A DNA stretch of 64,000 bases from Pseudoalteromonas rubra. Lineage in GTDB: Bacteria > Pseudomonadota > Gammaproteobacteria > Enterobacterales > Alteromonadaceae. The notes beneath the pieces were generated by a model. The model was not told the DNA's origin. It worked only from the letters and a program-made list of their open reading frames with translations, and ran no database searches. This document shows positions 54,630 through 63,975 of the stretch, piece by piece. The stretch lies in contig NZ_AHCD03000026.1 of NCBI RefSeq assembly GCF_000238295.3, forward strand, positions 124,001 to 188,000. Direction: 5' to 3'. The position numbers were made by a program, and so were the translations under genes. Position 1 is the stretch's first letter; each line of letters starts with the position of its first letter.

Positions 54630-55129
54630 CTCTTAGACTCTATATAGTAACTTTCTGACTTTAATAAGGCTTTAAAGCTTTCAACTTCTTTTCTTGACCC
54701 AATCACCTTAGCTGGATTTCCGCCAATAATTGAATAATCAGGAAAATCTTTTGTTACTACACTTCCCATAGCAACAACGACCCCATCACCTAACCTGACA
54801 CCAGGACAAATTTTAGCACCAAAGCCAATCCAACAAGCTTTACCAATAACGACTTGCTTGTTTGTAATACCGCTGTCATAGGGGACCAGTAGTTTCGACT
54901 CGTAGTCGTGATTTGCGCTCCAGACAACTGATTGAGGGCCAAAAATGGTTCCATCTCCAATAACAATGCCGCCAGCGCCGTACCAATATGCTTCAGGCCC
55001 TACATAGCAGGCTTTGCCGATGGAAATGTTCTCTTGTCCAAAAAACTTACCCTCGGATACTATTGAATTGGTACCCAATGCCTTAAACTTATAGGGTCTA
55101 AGAAAACGTTTTATGCGTTTTAAAATCAT
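54626..55129 (-). CDS. Hexapeptide-repeat acetyltransferase
   Basis: 167-residue left-handed beta-helix protein with hexapeptide repeats (YVGPEAYWYG, GDGTIFGPQSVVWS, CWIGFGAKICPGVRLG) and the GSVVTKDFPDYSIIGGNPAKVIG end. Similar in type to the acyltransferase of locus 1 (29870-30361). Overlaps the flippase gene by 32 bases. Probably O-acetylates a sugar of the locus 2 repeat; acceptor unknown. Confidence 0.83.
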   Translation of the reverse strand: MILKRIKRFLRPYKFKALGTNSIVSEGKFFGQENISIGKACYVGPEAYWYGAGGIVIGDGTIFGPQSVVWSANHDYESKLLVPYDSGITNKQVVIGKACWIGFGAKICPGVRLGDGVVVAMGSVVTKDFPDYSIIGGNPAKVIGSRKEVESFKALLKSESYYIESKR

Positions 55130-56267
55130 ATTTAATTGCTATTAATATAAAACCGATTAATCGAACACCAAAGAAAACAATAACTGCACCTTTAATACCA
55201 TAAAGGTAAATTAAGATACATCCCGCTATAATTGTCAAAAGTAGCTGTGCAATGTATACCTTGTTCAAATAAGAAAGCAGTTCCCTTCTAATTAAGTCCA
55301 AGCGTATAATCCCTGCTAAAAAGCTAAAAAGCATGCCCAACAAAATAAGTGGAACATAAGTCAAGGAGTCTTGAAATTTCTCTTTAAAAAATATCTCAAC
55401 AACAAAGTATAGTGCAAAATAGTAAACAGATAGAAATAAAACAGCAGCTATAGAAAAGAAAAATATATTCTTAACACTCAGTAGTGTATGGTCTTTCTTA
55501 ATAAATGGCAGCAAAGCAGAGTTGATGGCTGTAGAGGCAATAGAAACTACCGTACATACAGTAAAAGCCGCACCAAAAATGCCCAGACTATCTGCATTGA
55601 TCGCCCCTGACTCTGTGAAGTACTTAAGCCACCAAGTCTCCGATCTTATCATTATCAAAGACGATATTTCAAAAAAGTAGAATCCGCCAGCCATTAACTG
55701 AAACTTCTTTAGGTCTAAGTTCCAAGTGAACGACTTTAAGTAATAAAATATCAATCCAAAGAAAATGACTATTGATATCAAACTATATATGTATATTGCG
55801 TTTTCGAAGTATGATAGAAAGAAAATTGCAATAGACAATATGAACAGATTCTTTATTGGTAACTGAATTGCGTATGATTTAAACTTCTTTTTACACTGAA
55901 AGTTTGACAAATGACTGTCAAAAAATGAAAAAAGAAAGCCTGTACACAAGCAAACCAATACCAATGTGTCAGATATTAACCCTAATAAATACAATAGATA
56001 CGAAGCCAGACTATAAACTAAAGTCATAACTAACTTTAATGATATAAACTGGCTTTCTAGGCTTTTATCGCTGTTAAATACATAGCTATTATTAATTCCA
56101 ATAGCAGGCAGCGTCGTAGCTAAAGTAATAATTGAAAGGTAAAAATAAAAGTGTCCAAAGCTCTCAACTGACAACTTAGACATTATTACCATTGAAATCA
56201 AAAAAGCGATGAATGCAGATATCAGCCTAGATGCACCAATATTAAATACAGCCTTTAGCAGAACCAT
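55098..56267 (-). CDS. wzx: Wzx-type flippase of locus 2
   Basis: 389-residue polytopic membrane protein with about twelve hydrophobic helices and the polysaccharide-transporter opening NIGASRLISAFIAFLISMVI. It is AT-rich and highly divergent from the locus 1 flippase, consistent with a different repeat unit. It precedes, in transcription order, the acetyltransferase and pyruvyltransferase. Assignment rests on topology, the N-terminal pattern and context. Confidence 0.8.
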   Translation of the reverse strand: MVLLKAVFNIGASRLISAFIAFLISMVIMSKLSVESFGHFYFYLSIITLATTLPAIGINNSYVFNSDKSLESQFISLKLVMTLVYSLASYLLYLLGLISDTLVLVCLCTGFLFSFFDSHLSNFQCKKKFKSYAIQLPIKNLFILSIAIFFLSYFENAIYIYSLISIVIFFGLIFYYLKSFTWNLDLKKFQLMAGGFYFFEISSLIMIRSETWWLKYFTESGAINADSLGIFGAAFTVCTVVSIASTAINSALLPFIKKDHTLLSVKNIFFFSIAAVLFLSVYYFALYFVVEIFFKEKFQDSLTYVPLILLGMLFSFLAGIIRLDLIRRELLSYLNKVYIAQLLLTIIAGCILIYLYGIKGAVIVFFGVRLIGFILIAIKYDFKTHKTFS

Positions 56268-56348
56268 TTATCACATCTCGTATTATCTTTTAAAAATAAA
56301 CTACGGCAGGTCCATAAATTGCTTAAAAAAGCGATATAGTCGAGTTTA

Positions 56349-57485
56349 TTAGTTGTCATTTAATACGTCATGAATGCTATTCAATATTCTCTCAACAGCT
56401 TTACCATCACCATACGGATTATGTGATTCACTCATTCTTTTGTATTCAGTATCGTTTGATATTAGCTCATTAACAGCATTTATTATATTCTCTGGATCTG
56501 TTCCTACCAGCTTTACAGTGCCGGCACTCACAGCTTCTGGTCGCTCTGTTGATTCTCGCATCACCAGTACAGGTTTACCTAGACTAGGGGCTTCTTCTTG
56601 TATCCCCCCTGAGTCGGTCAATATTAGATAGGATTTATCCATTAAATATATGAAAGGAAGATACTGTTGTGGTTCAATCAAGAAGACATTATCAATATCT
56701 TTTAGCATGCGATTCACAGGCTCCTGAACATTTGGATTTAAATGCACCGGATAGACGACCTGGACGTCCGGGTTTGCTCTTGCAACCGAGCACAGGGCTT
56801 TACATATATTCTCAAACCCTTGTCCAAAGCTCTCTCTGCGGTGGCCTGTTACCAAAATCATTTTCTTTGATTCATCAATGAATGAGTAGGAGTCCGAGAA
56901 CTCAGCCTGTAAGTCAGCGTCCGTATCTAGTCTATTCTTGACCAGTAATAAAGTATCGATAACGGTATTTCCCGTTACAATAATACGCTCTTTTCCATAC
57001 CCCTCAGCCAGCAAATTTGCTTGCGATGATTCGGTAGGTGCAAAATGAATACTCGTCAACGCACCAGTTAACTTTCTGTTTGCCTCTTCAGGCCAGGGGG
57101 AATAAATGTCACCAGTTCTTAAACCAGCCTCGACATGGCCTACAGCAATCTGTTCATAATAAGCCGCTAAGCTGGCAGCAAATGTCGTGGCTGTATCACC
57201 ATGAACAAGGACAATATCTGGACGAAATGACTGAAGTACAGGAGACATTTCAACCAATATTCTCGCAGTAATATCTGACAGACTCTGCCCAGATTTCATA
57301 ATATTTAAATCAAAATCTGGAACAATATTAAATAGCTCAAGAACCTGATCAAGCATTTCACGATGTTGGCCAGTTACACAAACTTTAGCATTAAACCTGG
57401 TATCTGCTTCCAGTCCCTTAACTAAAGGCGCCATTTTTATCGCTTCGGGTCTGGTGCCAAAGACTGTCAGAACTTTAATTGTCAT
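56349..57485 (-). CDS. wecB: UDP-N-acetylglucosamine 2-epimerase WecB (copy 2)
   Basis: 378 residues with the same signatures as copy 1 (VFGTRPEAIKMAPLV, VHGDTATTF, HVEAGLRTGD, TGHRRESFG, TDSGGIQEEAP). The two proteins are nearly identical in the central third and differ mainly in surface segments and the C-terminus, so they are clear paralogues. Locus 2 has no wecC, so either ManNAc is used as such or the UDP-ManNAc pool is shared with locus 1. It follows wecA by 28 bases. Confidence 0.95.
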   Translation of the reverse strand: MTIKVLTVFGTRPEAIKMAPLVKGLEADTRFNAKVCVTGQHREMLDQVLELFNIVPDFDLNIMKSGQSLSDITARILVEMSPVLQSFRPDIVLVHGDTATTFAASLAAYYEQIAVGHVEAGLRTGDIYSPWPEEANRKLTGALTSIHFAPTESSQANLLAEGYGKERIIVTGNTVIDTLLLVKNRLDTDADLQAEFSDSYSFIDESKKMILVTGHRRESFGQGFENICKALCSVARANPDVQVVYPVHLNPNVQEPVNRMLKDIDNVFLIEPQQYLPFIYLMDKSYLILTDSGGIQEEAPSLGKPVLVMRESTERPEAVSAGTVKLVGTDPENIINAVNELISNDTEYKRMSESHNPYGDGKAVERILNSIHDVLNDN

Positions 57486-57513
57486 TGCATATTACCTAAT
57501 CGAGATGTAACTT

Positions 57514-58557
57514 TTAGTGTTTTCTAAGCCAGCTTAGAATGCGCCAAACATGAAGTAAGCTATAGATATAAACTGAGAAAATGAGTATAAATATAGAAAA
57601 CATGATCCAATCAGGTGTATCTATACTATCCAAAAAGCATCCTAGCGATGCTAGACAAATAGACATAGAGGCGATTCTGATAAGGGACTGCTTCCTGGTA
57701 TACCCTGCGCGCTCGAATATATGGTGTAAGTGCTCTCTGTCAGGCTTAAATGGAGAAACCCCTTTCTTAACTCGTCGATACATTATCGCGACCATGTCCA
57801 TCAATGGTACTGCTATTAAATAAAGAGCTGTAACAGGTTTAAATGCCTGTACATCCGGATCCGTTCCGATGATTAACAGCCACACCATAGTTAAGCCAAT
57901 CAACATACTGCCAGCATCACCCATAAAAACTTTATTCATGCTTTTCTTTGGCCAGCGCAAGTTGAATAGCAAAAATGCAACGATAGCGGCAATAAATAAA
58001 ACGGGAAGTAAATACCAGTGAGAGTTGACCGCGCTCAACATAATAGCTAAACCAGCAAATGCAACCATGCTTAAAACACCTGCAAGGCCATCTATGCCAT
58101 CAACCATATTAAATGCATTGATCGCTGCTATGACCGCAATCACAGTCACTATATTTCCAGCGACACCTAAATTAAGCTCGAAGAAACCAAATATGTATCC
58201 AAAACTACTCAGTACCAGTTCTCCCTCGTAGATCATCACAAGACCAATTAAGATCTGCGCGACAACCCTCAAACGCACGCTCAGGGAAAACTTATCATCC
58301 AATACACCTAACACCAGGATAAAAGACGCCAACGCCAAGTAAACTTTATACTGATATGAATATTCGAAGAAAAATAGTGATGAAATTAAGACACCAATAT
58401 ATATTGCAACACCACCAATTAGCGGAACTCTTCCTTCATGCTTTTTCCGTGAGCAAGGTATATCGACGAGTCCGGCTCTAATCGCGAAAGGTTGTGCAAA
58501 CCTTATTACGAGAAAGCAAAAAGAGAATGCTGTAACTAAAGGTAGGATATCACTCAT
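57514..58557 (-). CDS. wecA: UDP-GlcNAc:undecaprenyl-phosphate GlcNAc-1-phosphate transferase WecA
   Basis: Initiating polyprenyl-phosphate hexosamine-1-phosphate transferase with about eleven membrane helices. The catalytic and Mg-binding motifs are seen in order: GVLDDKFSLS, AFNMVDGIDGLAG, FMGDAGSMLIG and the HxH-bearing DREHLHHIFERAG. 347 residues, slightly shorter than E. coli WecA (367). This gives locus 2 an initiator of a class different from the small PGT of locus 1. A related substrate such as UDP-QuiNAc or UDP-FucNAc is possible in this superfamily. Confidence 0.92.
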   Translation of the reverse strand: MSDILPLVTAFSFCFLVIRFAQPFAIRAGLVDIPCSRKKHEGRVPLIGGVAIYIGVLISSLFFFEYSYQYKVYLALASFILVLGVLDDKFSLSVRLRVVAQILIGLVMIYEGELVLSSFGYIFGFFELNLGVAGNIVTVIAVIAAINAFNMVDGIDGLAGVLSMVAFAGLAIMLSAVNSHWYLLPVLFIAAIVAFLLFNLRWPKKSMNKVFMGDAGSMLIGLTMVWLLIIGTDPDVQAFKPVTALYLIAVPLMDMVAIMYRRVKKGVSPFKPDREHLHHIFERAGYTRKQSLIRIASMSICLASLGCFLDSIDTPDWIMFSIFILIFSVYIYSLLHVWRILSWLRKH

Positions 58558-58612
58558 AAATCATAACACCTGAACAATACTAGAATTACTCATAAAATTA
58601 CACTCTTTCAGC

Positions 58613-59560
58613 TCAGTCTTTAAGACGACTAAAAAACCTAGCAACCACTATGAACACACCAAATAATAGCCCTGCCATAAACCCTAATACACATATAAAT
58701 GCCCGGTTAGGGCCATCCTTTTGTTCAGGAGCTAAAGCCGGATCGACCGTTTTAAATACATACTCATCCCTGACTTTAGCAAACATGATGGTTTTCGTTT
58801 GCTCTTCGATCAGGCTATGAAATGCATTTTTAAAATCTGCTACTTTTGTTTTATTAAGCTCTTTTTCCAGAAACGAAATACTTTTCTCAGCTTCTAAAAT
58901 ATCAGCCTTTCTCATTACCTCATTTATCTCTACCACAAGCTTGTCTACCCAGCGTTTCGCTATTGTAGGTGAGTAATGACGAACAGATATTGAAATAAGG
59001 CCAGTTTCCTTATCCTGATTAACATTAAAAATTCTCAAAAAAGCCCGATGTGCTTCTTGATGAGAGGGAATTTGTGTCAATGGGAAAGGTACCTGTCTGA
59101 TCCAGCGTTCATTAGCTGTGTCATATGCCTCACTATCATAGGTAACCTGGTCCGAAGTGCGGTCCCATCCATTTGCGGCAATGAGGTCAGGCAGTATTTT
59201 GTACTTTTCAACAAACTCAGAAACAAATTTTCTTGAACTGATGATTTGCATTGCCAACTGTGTTTTGTTCACCGTTGTATTTGAGCCTAGGTTTATATTT
59301 GCAAGGCTCGCTAAACCACCAAGTTGACCTGAAATTAACCCGCCGACCCCAGCGCCGTTATTTTCAGATACAGGCGCTAGTAAAACTTCTGCTTTATATA
59401 TGTCTTTCTCATTCAATGCATAAAAAACAGACGCAACTGAAGCTAAAGCACACACAACGATAATTATCCACTTTCCAAGCCATAGCTGTTCTAGCAACTG
59501 CCGCAAAGTAAAACTATCGCTGGTAGAAAAATCCTGTTGATTTGAAATGTAATCTTTCAC
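58613..59560 (-). CDS. wzz: Wzz chain-length determinant of locus 2
   Basis: 315-residue co-polymerase: cytoplasmic N-terminus, TM1 about residues 32-50, a periplasmic domain with coiled coil (about 205-255), and TM2 about 283-307 after the proline-rich VDPALAPEQKDGPNR linker. No kinase domain is attached, unlike Wzc of locus 1. GTG start at 59560 with AGGAAG upstream. Placed between the export protein gene and wecA. Confidence 0.92.
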   Translation of the reverse strand: MKDYISNQQDFSTSDSFTLRQLLEQLWLGKWIIIVVCALASVASVFYALNEKDIYKAEVLLAPVSENNGAGVGGLISGQLGGLASLANINLGSNTTVNKTQLAMQIISSRKFVSEFVEKYKILPDLIAANGWDRTSDQVTYDSEAYDTANERWIRQVPFPLTQIPSHQEAHRAFLRIFNVNQDKETGLISISVRHYSPTIAKRWVDKLVVEINEVMRKADILEAEKSISFLEKELNKTKVADFKNAFHSLIEEQTKTIMFAKVRDEYVFKTVDPALAPEQKDGPNRAFICVLGFMAGLLFGVFIVVARFFSRLKD

Positions 59561-59591
59561 TACTGACTTCCTAAAACCAATTTAGTTTAGC

Positions 59592-62222
59592 TTATATTCT
59601 TGCAATTGCTGCAACACCAACACCTAACTGATATAAAATCTGCGTTGCTGTGCTCCATAACGTCCAATTATCCATATGCGACGAATCCATTGGAACTACA
59701 ATGGTATCACCGGCTTCCAACTCAACACCGTTGTTCACAGCAAACCATGAACCTCGGTTGGGGATCAGCACTGAACCATTTGCTTTGATCACGTATATTT
59801 TCTCTTCGTCAGCACGATCTCGTACCCCACCACTCAAATTGATGTACTCTTCGATAGACGTACCAGCTTTGAATAAGTGAGAAGAGCTATAGTTCACTTC
59901 TCCGATGATGGAAACAGAATCACGTTGGCCCGGAATGTATAAGGCATCACCATCTTGTAGTCTCAGTGATTCAGACTGAGCCAGGATAGATGGTAAATCG
60001 ATGACTAAGCGGCCTACAGGCTCTACATTGGCTAAGTCATTAAGTAACCTATTCGTCTCGCTGTAGCTCAGAGTATTATTCACCCCTATCGACTTTTGAA
60101 AGCTCCTCGCAGCCACATCTTTTCTCAGCTCATCAGACAACCTGAACAGCTGCTTACGCTCTTGCTCTCTGATAGATTCGCGCGTGAAGACCGCGGCTTT
60201 TGGCTCAGCGTATTTTGTAAGGCCACCTGCGCGATTAAGTACGTCGATCATAGTATCGCCACGCTTAATAATGTACTCGCCAGGGAATACGACTTCGCCC
60301 TTTAGCTGCACTTTATAGCTGTCTTGCCAGTTCGGCTGAATGAGTACATTGATGGTATCGCGACCAGTAAGCGCAATATTGTAGCCGTCAGTGCCGGGAA
60401 TAAGAGAAGACTTAATATGTTTGATTTCGCCACGCTTATTCACTCGCGTAATTTCCGCAAAGTTAGTATACGCAGACTCGAGCAGTCCTCCTGCTGCATT
60501 AATCGCAGCAGAGGTCGTCATGTCAACAGAAACAGGGTAGGCCCCAGGGAAACGAACCTGACCCGCAATGTTGATAGTCAAGTTCTCTTTCATTGAGGAA
60601 GATTGATACTCAAGTTGAGCCAAAATAGGAGACAGTAAAGACTCTCGGCCAAATACCGTAGCAGTGTCACCCTCTTTCAGTCCATAGCCTGGAACTGGCT
60701 CATCTTCTTCTACACCCGCTTCTTCTTTTTGAAGTTTGCTGATGGCCTCATCAAAGGTGACTGTTTGCTCAAACTGACGACGTTCATAGAGGTGCCATAA
60801 CTTTACTTTCTCTTGTAACGCTTTTTCTTCGGCTGTAATGGCTAATTGCTTTAGTGCCTTTTCTTCCTCTTGCTGCGAGTTAAAGCGACTAAAGATGTAG
60901 ATCTCATCATTTTTTCTTAACGGAATAGGTTTGTGAGTTAGGGCTTCTTTTAAAGCGAACTGAACGACCTCTATTTCTCCAAGTCGCTCCCCTTCTCTGA
61001 CAATAATAGAGTAATTTAAATCCGCTTGTGGAAGCAGATCTGTCTTCATTTCAGAAATGTAGTCACCCAATGTCGCGCCTTCGTACCACTGATAATACCC
61101 AGGCCTGGCCACTGCACCTATTAAAGTGACTGAATCCACTATCCCTTCGTTAATGGCATGGACCTTAATTTCATCACCACCTTGAGGTGTATAGCTCACC
61201 TGCGCATCACTGAAATCGACAGACACGGTCGATTTTACTGCTGCGTTCAATACGCGATTGACTTGTACACTTTGTAAATAGGCATCTTCTTTGAATCCGC
61301 CAAACATACGAGTCAATGACTCAGCAGTGTCTCCTTGTTTCAATTCGAAAATTGCAGGACGCTTTACCTGACCTTCAACTTTTACCTGTGGCCCGACTGA
61401 AGGAATAAAAATAACGTCGCCAGACTGCAATGCTGCATCGCCACTGCTATCTCCTTTGAGCAACAAATCATAAAGGTCAAGCGTAGTTACTGTCTTGCCT
61501 TGTCTTTTCACTTCAATATTACGTAATGAAGCAATATCGGTCAGACCGCCACTGGCAAATAATGCGTGTGTCACATTGGATAAAGGGGAAAGGGTATAGC
61601 TGCCCGGGCGGTACGCTTCGCCGACGACCAGCACCTGAATGCTGCGTAACTCAGCCATTGAGACAAATGCATTCAGGCCAATTGATTCACTTTTGATTTT
61701 TTCGACTAACAGAGTTTTCAGCTCAGCATATGTCAACCCAACAACATTGACCGGGGTATATTCAGGAATACTCAATCTACCTTCACGATCAACCATCACC
61801 GTATATGATGAAGTCACTTTGCCATACAAGTTGACGGTCACTGAATCACCACTTGCAATGACATAGTCATTTGGCACGGTCTGCATCTCTGACGGAGCGA
61901 AGCTACTTGGCTCACCAGAAAACAGGTTATACCCGAAAGGAGTCAACCGCTCTTCTTGCGGTGCCATAGGATCTGTTGACTCATCTTCTTCGTTCATCTC
62001 TTCGCGTGGGAAAACGCTTTGTGCACTATTAAACGTGTTGTCAATTTGCGGCTGACTATTAGATATGCTGGATAAATCAAAACCATATTGTTGTGCCAGT
62101 GCTTGTTGCTGGCTTTTTGGCAATTTTTTAAACTGTTCTATTTGTTGCGCTGTCGGTGTAAAAGCAATAGAAACCGCACTAAACACCAGCAAGGTTGCTG
62201 CAAAAATACGTTTAAAAGACAT
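59592..62222 (-). CDS. Large multi-SLBB outer-membrane polysaccharide export protein
   Basis: 876 residues: signal peptide (about 1-20, no lipobox Cys), a proline- and acid-rich region (60-115), a polysaccharide-export domain (about 115-185, IASGDSVTVNLYG), then six SLBB-like domains beginning near residues 195, 279, 364, 550, 640 and 771 (for example VLVVGEAYRPGSY and VQLKGEVVFPGEY), a charged helical insertion (about 450-500), and a C-terminal amphipathic helix as in Wza. It is more than twice the length of Wza and apparently not a lipoprotein. It is the first gene of locus 2 and presumably forms its outer-membrane exit with Wzz. Confidence 0.9.
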   Translation of the reverse strand: MSFKRIFAATLLVFSAVSIAFTPTAQQIEQFKKLPKSQQQALAQQYGFDLSSISNSQPQIDNTFNSAQSVFPREEMNEEDESTDPMAPQEERLTPFGYNLFSGEPSSFAPSEMQTVPNDYVIASGDSVTVNLYGKVTSSYTVMVDREGRLSIPEYTPVNVVGLTYAELKTLLVEKIKSESIGLNAFVSMAELRSIQVLVVGEAYRPGSYTLSPLSNVTHALFASGGLTDIASLRNIEVKRQGKTVTTLDLYDLLLKGDSSGDAALQSGDVIFIPSVGPQVKVEGQVKRPAIFELKQGDTAESLTRMFGGFKEDAYLQSVQVNRVLNAAVKSTVSVDFSDAQVSYTPQGGDEIKVHAINEGIVDSVTLIGAVARPGYYQWYEGATLGDYISEMKTDLLPQADLNYSIIVREGERLGEIEVVQFALKEALTHKPIPLRKNDEIYIFSRFNSQQEEEKALKQLAITAEEKALQEKVKLWHLYERRQFEQTVTFDEAISKLQKEEAGVEEDEPVPGYGLKEGDTATVFGRESLLSPILAQLEYQSSSMKENLTINIAGQVRFPGAYPVSVDMTTSAAINAAGGLLESAYTNFAEITRVNKRGEIKHIKSSLIPGTDGYNIALTGRDTINVLIQPNWQDSYKVQLKGEVVFPGEYIIKRGDTMIDVLNRAGGLTKYAEPKAAVFTRESIREQERKQLFRLSDELRKDVAARSFQKSIGVNNTLSYSETNRLLNDLANVEPVGRLVIDLPSILAQSESLRLQDGDALYIPGQRDSVSIIGEVNYSSSHLFKAGTSIEEYINLSGGVRDRADEEKIYVIKANGSVLIPNRGSWFAVNNGVELEAGDTIVVPMDSSHMDNWTLWSTATQILYQLGVGVAAIARI

Positions 62223-62288
62223 CCGGTTTTGTATCCTGTTTCACAATTGGCCAAAAAGATTGCGTATTTTACATAAAAATGACGCCAT

Positions 62289-62315
62289 AAAAAAAGGGCT
62301 TATCGCCCTTTTTTT
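62289..62315 (-). terminator. Strong intrinsic terminator after the DUF481 gene
   Basis: The sequence is an A7-GGGC-loop-GCCC-T7 palindrome (62289-62299 with 62305-62315, loop 5 bases), 23 bases past the stop of the DUF481 gene. It functions on either strand in principle, and on the minus strand insulates locus 2 from the right-hand genes. The promoter of the export-protein gene must therefore lie within 62223-62288. Confidence 0.9.
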
Positions 62316-62337
62316 GATATAACTTTAGTTAATTATG

Positions 62338-63138
62338 TTAAAAGCTGTAAACTAAGGTCAAAGATGTTTCGGTATCAGTATTTTCCTTGCCTTCGTCGAC
62401 TGTTGAGTTATGGGTAATATTGTACGCCACCTTCATCTGCAAAGAACCGTTGATCTTCGTCATTAATGCTGACTCGGAAGTTGTTTTGGTATTGGTATCA
62501 CCATACTCCACGCCAACCACTTGAGTGAAGCGCGCGTTATCTGATACTTGCCACTCAAAATCAACCTTGGCAACACCAATCACTTCATTATCCGTTGTGC
62601 CAGCAAGCGGGTTACCATTTTCATCAACCTCAGTACTATCGTCCTGATACTCAAAACGTTTCATACCAGGTCCAATTTCAGCATCCAGGTACATTGTGTC
62701 CAGGCTCAATAGGCGTAAGCCATAACCCACTGACACAACAGTTTCGCTTCGATAGGCGCCAAAGTAATCCGAATCGTAGGAGCCGTAGATAAACAAGTGG
62801 CTGTGGTCTTCGTTCAGCTTATAGTTACCCTGCATCGACACTGAGTACTTTTCATTGGTACGCTCGCTGATACGTTCGCCATCATCATTTTCGATTTCAT
62901 CTTCCTTGTAGATCCCGTCCAGTTTGTACTCATTACGCCAGTTTTCAAGGTTATGCTTGGCTTTAAGCGCGCCCTTAAGCGTTGTAGTTTCAGTGTTACC
63001 ACTGGTAATGATGGCGCCCACCTCACTGGTGATATCCCAGGCTTTTTCCTGTTTTGGCTTCGTTGCAGGAGCGTCTTCTGCAGCAACATTCGTACTAATC
63101 GCTGCCAATACGCACAGAGATAAAAATTTTAATTTCAT
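62338..63138 (-). CDS. DUF481 (YdiY-like) outer-membrane protein
   Basis: 266-residue protein with a signal peptide (cleavage near VAAED) and a DUF481 beta-barrel: EVGAIITSGNTETTTLKG opening, alternating strands with many aromatic residues, and a C-terminal Phe (LTLVYSF) as outer-membrane barrels require for Bam recognition. Homologues (YdiY) have been linked to acid induction but have no established function. It has its own terminator and is separated from mscS by 21 bases, so the two may be cotranscribed. Confidence 0.85.
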   Translation of the reverse strand: MKLKFLSLCVLAAISTNVAAEDAPATKPKQEKAWDITSEVGAIITSGNTETTTLKGALKAKHNLENWRNEYKLDGIYKEDEIENDDGERISERTNEKYSVSMQGNYKLNEDHSHLFIYGSYDSDYFGAYRSETVVSVGYGLRLLSLDTMYLDAEIGPGMKRFEYQDDSTEVDENGNPLAGTTDNEVIGVAKVDFEWQVSDNARFTQVVGVEYGDTNTKTTSESALMTKINGSLQMKVAYNITHNSTVDEGKENTDTETSLTLVYSF

Positions 63139-63159
63139 TGCCTATAAACCTGTCATTAA

Positions 63160-63975
63160 TTAGTCTTTGTGAAGGTGAATATCCATTTGTGGGAATGGAA
63201 TTTCGATATTAGCATCATCTAATGCTAATTTTATATTCTCTACAAGGTCAAAGTAAGTAGGCCAATAATCAGAAGTCGCCACCCAGGGCCGCACAACAAA
63301 ATTGACACTTGAATCCGCCATTTCCAATACAGCGACCGTATACGCGGGCTCTTTCAGGATCCGCTGATCTTTGTCCAGCACGGATTTTAACACATTTTTT
63401 GCCTCTCTGAGATCAGCCTCGTAACTTACACCGATAACTAAATCGATACGGCGTGTTTTTTCTCGAGAGTAATTGACGATTGCGCCCGACATAATCGCTG
63501 AGTTTGGCATAATGATAACTTTGTTATCCGGTGTTCTGAGTTCGGTCGAAAAAATCTCAATGCGCTGTACACTGCCACCTTTTCCACCTGCTTCAATATA
63601 ATCTCCTGACTTAAATGGCCTGAGAATAATAATCAAAACACCTGAAGCGAAATTCGACAACGAGCCTTGCAACGCTAAACCAATTGCCAAACCAGCTGCA
63701 CCGAGAATAGCCACAAAAGAGGTCGTTTCTATGCCTACCTGTGAAAGCGCCATAAGTAAGGTCGCAGCGAAAACAATACTGTATGCAATATTGCCAACAA
63801 ACGCCCCAACAGCTTTATCTACCTTACGCTTGTTAAACGCCTTTTCTGTGAGGTTTGCAGCAAGCTTCGCCAGCTTCATACCTACAAAGAAGATGACAAG
63901 CGCTAATAGCCCTTGCAAAAGGTAGTGAATGATAAGAGAAGAGTTATCATCGACCCAATGAACGATTGATTCCAT
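63160..63975 (-). CDS. mscS: Small-conductance mechanosensitive channel, MscS family
   Basis: Inner-membrane osmotic safety valve. 271 residues: three N-terminal membrane helices, the pore helix TM3 with the Gly/Ala pattern ILGAAGLAIGLALQGSLSNFASG, the beta domain (GDYIEAGGKGGSVQRIEIFSTELRTPDN, quoted here only to show GDYIEAG and FSTELRT), and the C-terminal alpha/beta cage. Length close to E. coli MscS (286). The ATG at 63975 has AGGAGT 5 bases upstream; an in-frame start at 63993 lacks this spacing. Confidence 0.94.
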   Translation of the reverse strand: MESIVHWVDDNSSLIIHYLLQGLLALVIFFVGMKLAKLAANLTEKAFNKRKVDKAVGAFVGNIAYSIVFAATLLMALSQVGIETTSFVAILGAAGLAIGLALQGSLSNFASGVLIIILRPFKSGDYIEAGGKGGSVQRIEIFSTELRTPDNKVIIMPNSAIMSGAIVNYSREKTRRIDLVIGVSYEADLREAKNVLKSVLDKDQRILKEPAYTVAVLEMADSSVNFVVRPWVATSDYWPTYFDLVENIKLALDDANIEIPFPQMDIHLHKD

